The position numbers and the translations under genes are program-made. A stretch of DNA of 32,887 bases from Opitutaceae bacterium. GTDB lineage: Bacteria; Verrucomicrobiota; Verrucomicrobiia; Opitutales; Opitutaceae. Of the stretch, positions 26,907 through 32,887 are shown one piece after another; within the stretch, counting starts at the first letter, position 1; the number at the start of each line of letters is the position of its first letter. Below the pieces are notes generated by a model. It did no database searches and was not told where the DNA came from. It saw nothing but the letters and a program-made list of their open reading frames with translations. The stretch is taken from positions 1-32,887 of the forward strand of contig JAUYAK010000118.1 in assembly GCA_030693515.1 (NCBI GenBank), written 5' to 3'.

Positions 26907-27884
26907 TTACGCCGGGCCCGCCGGATACGGCGGCTCGGTCTGCACGGTCAGCCGATTGTCGAGCCGCTTGGAGAAATCGAGCGGGTCGCCGACCCCCACC
27001 GTGCCGCGCGCCACTTGGTAGGCCCAGACTTGGAAGTAAGTGAGCGTCGCGCCCCCGTAGATCGTGGAAAACGCTCCGTCCACGGCATCCTGCCCGCAGG
27101 AAACCTTGATCCGGCCGATGCGCGGCACGTGGAAGCGCGCATCGGTCGTGAACCACTGGCCGCCGACATAGACCTCCGCGTAGGCATGGAAGTCCATGTG
27201 ATTGTCGGGATCGGGGAAGCCGATGTCGGGCAGATGCCCGGTCACGTAGCGCGCCGGAAGGTTGAAGGTGCGGTTCAGCGCGATCGCGAGGTGCGCGAAA
27301 TCGCGGCACACGCCATAGCCGCGCTGCAACACATCCCACGCCGAGAAATCAGCGCGGCCCGACAGGTAGCGATACTCGATGTTGTCATGGATCCACTGGC
27401 TGATGGCCGTCACCCGCGGGAGGCCATGCTCGACCTGGCCGAATTTTTCCCACGCGAAATTGGTCAGTTTGTCCGAATCGCAATACCGGCTCGGCAGCGT
27501 GTAGCGCAGCACGGCGGGCGGCAGCTCGTGCGGCGCCAGCGGCGCCGTGACGGGCAGGCCGTGGTTGTCCGGCCGCGACGACACCGCGACGATCGCGTCG
27601 TGGCGGAAATAATTTACTCCCGGCGCGAGCGTCACCCGGATGACCTTGTTGCCGTGCGTGTCGGTGAAATGTTCCGCCGGCAGATTGGCGCCGAGCGCGA
27701 GGGCCTCGAAAATCACCGCGTGGTTGCGATCGGGGCGCGGTTTCAAATTGAGGAGCAGCGAAGCCGTGCCCGTGACCTCGTAGGCGAGGCTGCAGCCCAC
27801 GCGCACCGTGAGATCGAAGACCGGCGGCGGTAGCGCGGCCGAGGGCAGGGAGTTTTCCGTTTTTTGCATCGGTAATTTGGACAC
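26907..27884 (-). CDS. Transglutaminase-like cysteine peptidase-fold protein
   Basis: This 325-residue protein has an N-terminal beta domain (about 20 to 130, TVRVGCSLAYEVTG...) of the type that precedes bacterial transglutaminase-like domains. The catalytic domain (about 150 to 260) shows the full triad: Cys193 in YGVCRDFAHLA, His233 in DFHAYAEVYV and Asp248 in TTDARF. Proteins of this class act as proteases or amide-bond enzymes in bacteria; the substrate is not known. There is no signal peptide. M6 (27869) is an alternative start. It stands alone, convergent with AbgT and divergent from the kinase. A link to gamma-glutamyl metabolism is possible but not shown. Confidence 0.9.
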   Translation of the reverse strand: MSKLPMQKTENSLPSAALPPPVFDLTVRVGCSLAYEVTGTASLLLNLKPRPDRNHAVIFEALALGANLPAEHFTDTHGNKVIRVTLAPGVNYFRHDAIVAVSSRPDNHGLPVTAPLAPHELPPAVLRYTLPSRYCDSDKLTNFAWEKFGQVEHGLPRVTAISQWIHDNIEYRYLSGRADFSAWDVLQRGYGVCRDFAHLAIALNRTFNLPARYVTGHLPDIGFPDPDNHMDFHAYAEVYVGGQWFTTDARFHVPRIGRIKVSCGQDAVDGAFSTIYGGATLTYFQVWAYQVARGTVGVGDPLDFSKRLDNRLTVQTEPPYPAGPA

Positions 27885-27929
27885 TCAGCGCGGGGCGCGG
27901 TTGCATGGGGAGCTCACTCACCCGTTGCC

Positions 27930-28033
27930 CGGGGAGCGCCTGCGTCTCGCAGGCTGTCCTCGGCGTCCCGCCGAGGACTCCGGAGACTTCGGCGGGACGC
28001 CGAAGTCAGCACCCGGGACGGGTGCGCTCCCCG
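27930..28033. repeat. Cloverleaf-like multi-hairpin repeat
   Basis: An outer perfect 10-bp stem joins CGGGGAGCGC (27930-27939) and GCGCTCCCCG (28024-28033). Inside are four perfect hairpins. H1 is GCCTGCG-TCT-CGCAGGC (27938-27954). H2 is GTCCTCGGC-GTCCC-GCCGAGGAC (27956-27978). H3 is GACTTCGGC-GGGAC-GCCGAAGTC (27985-28007). H4 is GCACCC-GGGAC-GGGTGC (28009-28025). The loop of H2 is complementary to the loops of H3 and H4. H2 and H3 can also pair with each other over 15 bases (27960-27974 with 27989-28003). H1 and H4 share two bases each with the outer stem. The design implies a structured DNA or RNA repeat, perhaps REP-type. Confidence 0.8.
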
Positions 28034-28086
28034 AGAAGCTCCCCGAGAAGCTCCCCGAGAAGTTCCCCGAGAAGTTCCCCGAGAAT
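28027..28086. repeat. Five tandem 12-bp repeats
   Basis: The unit CTCCCCGAGAAG is perfect at 28027-28038, 28039-28050 and 28051-28062. TTCCCCGAGAAG follows at 28063-28074 and TTCCCCGAGAAT at 28075-28086. The first unit overlaps the right arm of the cloverleaf-like repeat, so the array appears to have grown from its edge by slippage. Copy number is likely to vary between strains. Confidence 0.9.
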
Positions 28087-28180
28087 CACGGGCCGCGCGG
28101 CGCGCCCGGTTCTTTTCCCGGTAGGTTTTTACCCCATCGCTTTTTTCCAAACATCCTGCGCCTAATCTCGCCTCATCCGG

Positions 28181-32887
<4,707 letters not shown>

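Larger units (their letters stand above)
27885..28180. other. Intergenic region with structured repeats
   Basis: These 296 bases between divergent genes contain no gene. They hold a multi-hairpin repeat (27930-28033) followed by five 12-bp tandem units (28027-28086) and a short spacer before the kinase start. Promoters for both flanking genes must be here or inside the repeat, but none is clear. Confidence 0.6.

Noticed and set aside
27938..28086. CRISPR array
   Set aside because: The hairpins differ in sequence and the 12-bp units are directly tandem without spacers; no cas genes are present.

Overview
The window is high-GC bacterial DNA that fits the Verrucomicrobia, most likely Opitutaceae. 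The grounds are the RpoZ-like omega subunit of the verrucomicrobial type, rpoZ immediately followed by groES-groEL, a TonB-dependent receptor of about 1,000 residues, and small AlpA-like helix-turn-helix proteins of a kind I associate with integrated elements in this phylum. Few starts have a clear Shine-Dalgarno sequence. This lineage call comes from recognition of the proteins, not from a search.

Region A (1 to about 15,263) looks like most of an integrated phage-like or satellite-like element that abuts the 3' end of a tRNA-Asn gene. In order it holds an AlpA-like HTH protein, a winged-helix replication-type protein, two unknown small proteins, a possible terminase-small-like protein, and a giant 3,172-residue polyvalent protein (2986-12504). 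A translationally coupled ERCC4-family nuclease follows, then a rightward promoter with an elaborate operator dyad, two unknown proteins, a serine recombinase and a second AlpA-like protein. No capsid, portal, large terminase, tail or tRNA-type tyrosine integrase gene is visible, and no second copy of the tRNA 3' end is seen, so the left end must lie outside the window. The giant protein is the most unusual gene here. It joins coiled coils, a Gly/Ala-rich, weakly hydrophobic segment, a complete sigma-70-like module, a HELNH metallopeptidase motif and a C-terminal LPD38-type region.

Region B (15,264-18,234) is core chromosome: tRNA-Asn on the minus strand, rpoZ, groES, groEL and a small unknown gene.

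Region C (18,434-26,703) is a divergent module. A minus-strand regulator combines a CARF-like N-terminus, a degenerate AAA+ domain and a Fis-type HTH. Facing it is a tightly overlapping four-gene operon: a CapA/PGA_cap-like periplasmic protein, a TonB-dependent receptor, an N-formylglutamate-amidohydrolase-family enzyme and an AbgT-family transporter. Together they cover outer membrane, periplasm, inner membrane and cytoplasm, which suggests uptake and breakdown of a glutamate-conjugate or gamma-glutamyl compound.

Region D (26,704-32,811) has a palindromic MITE-like repeat, a minus-strand transglutaminase-like protein, a multi-hairpin cloverleaf-like repeat followed by 12-bp tandem repeats, and a large CheB-CheR-PAS-histidine-kinase fusion cut off by the end of the window. 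The last 76 bases are all G and look like a sequencing or assembly artefact.
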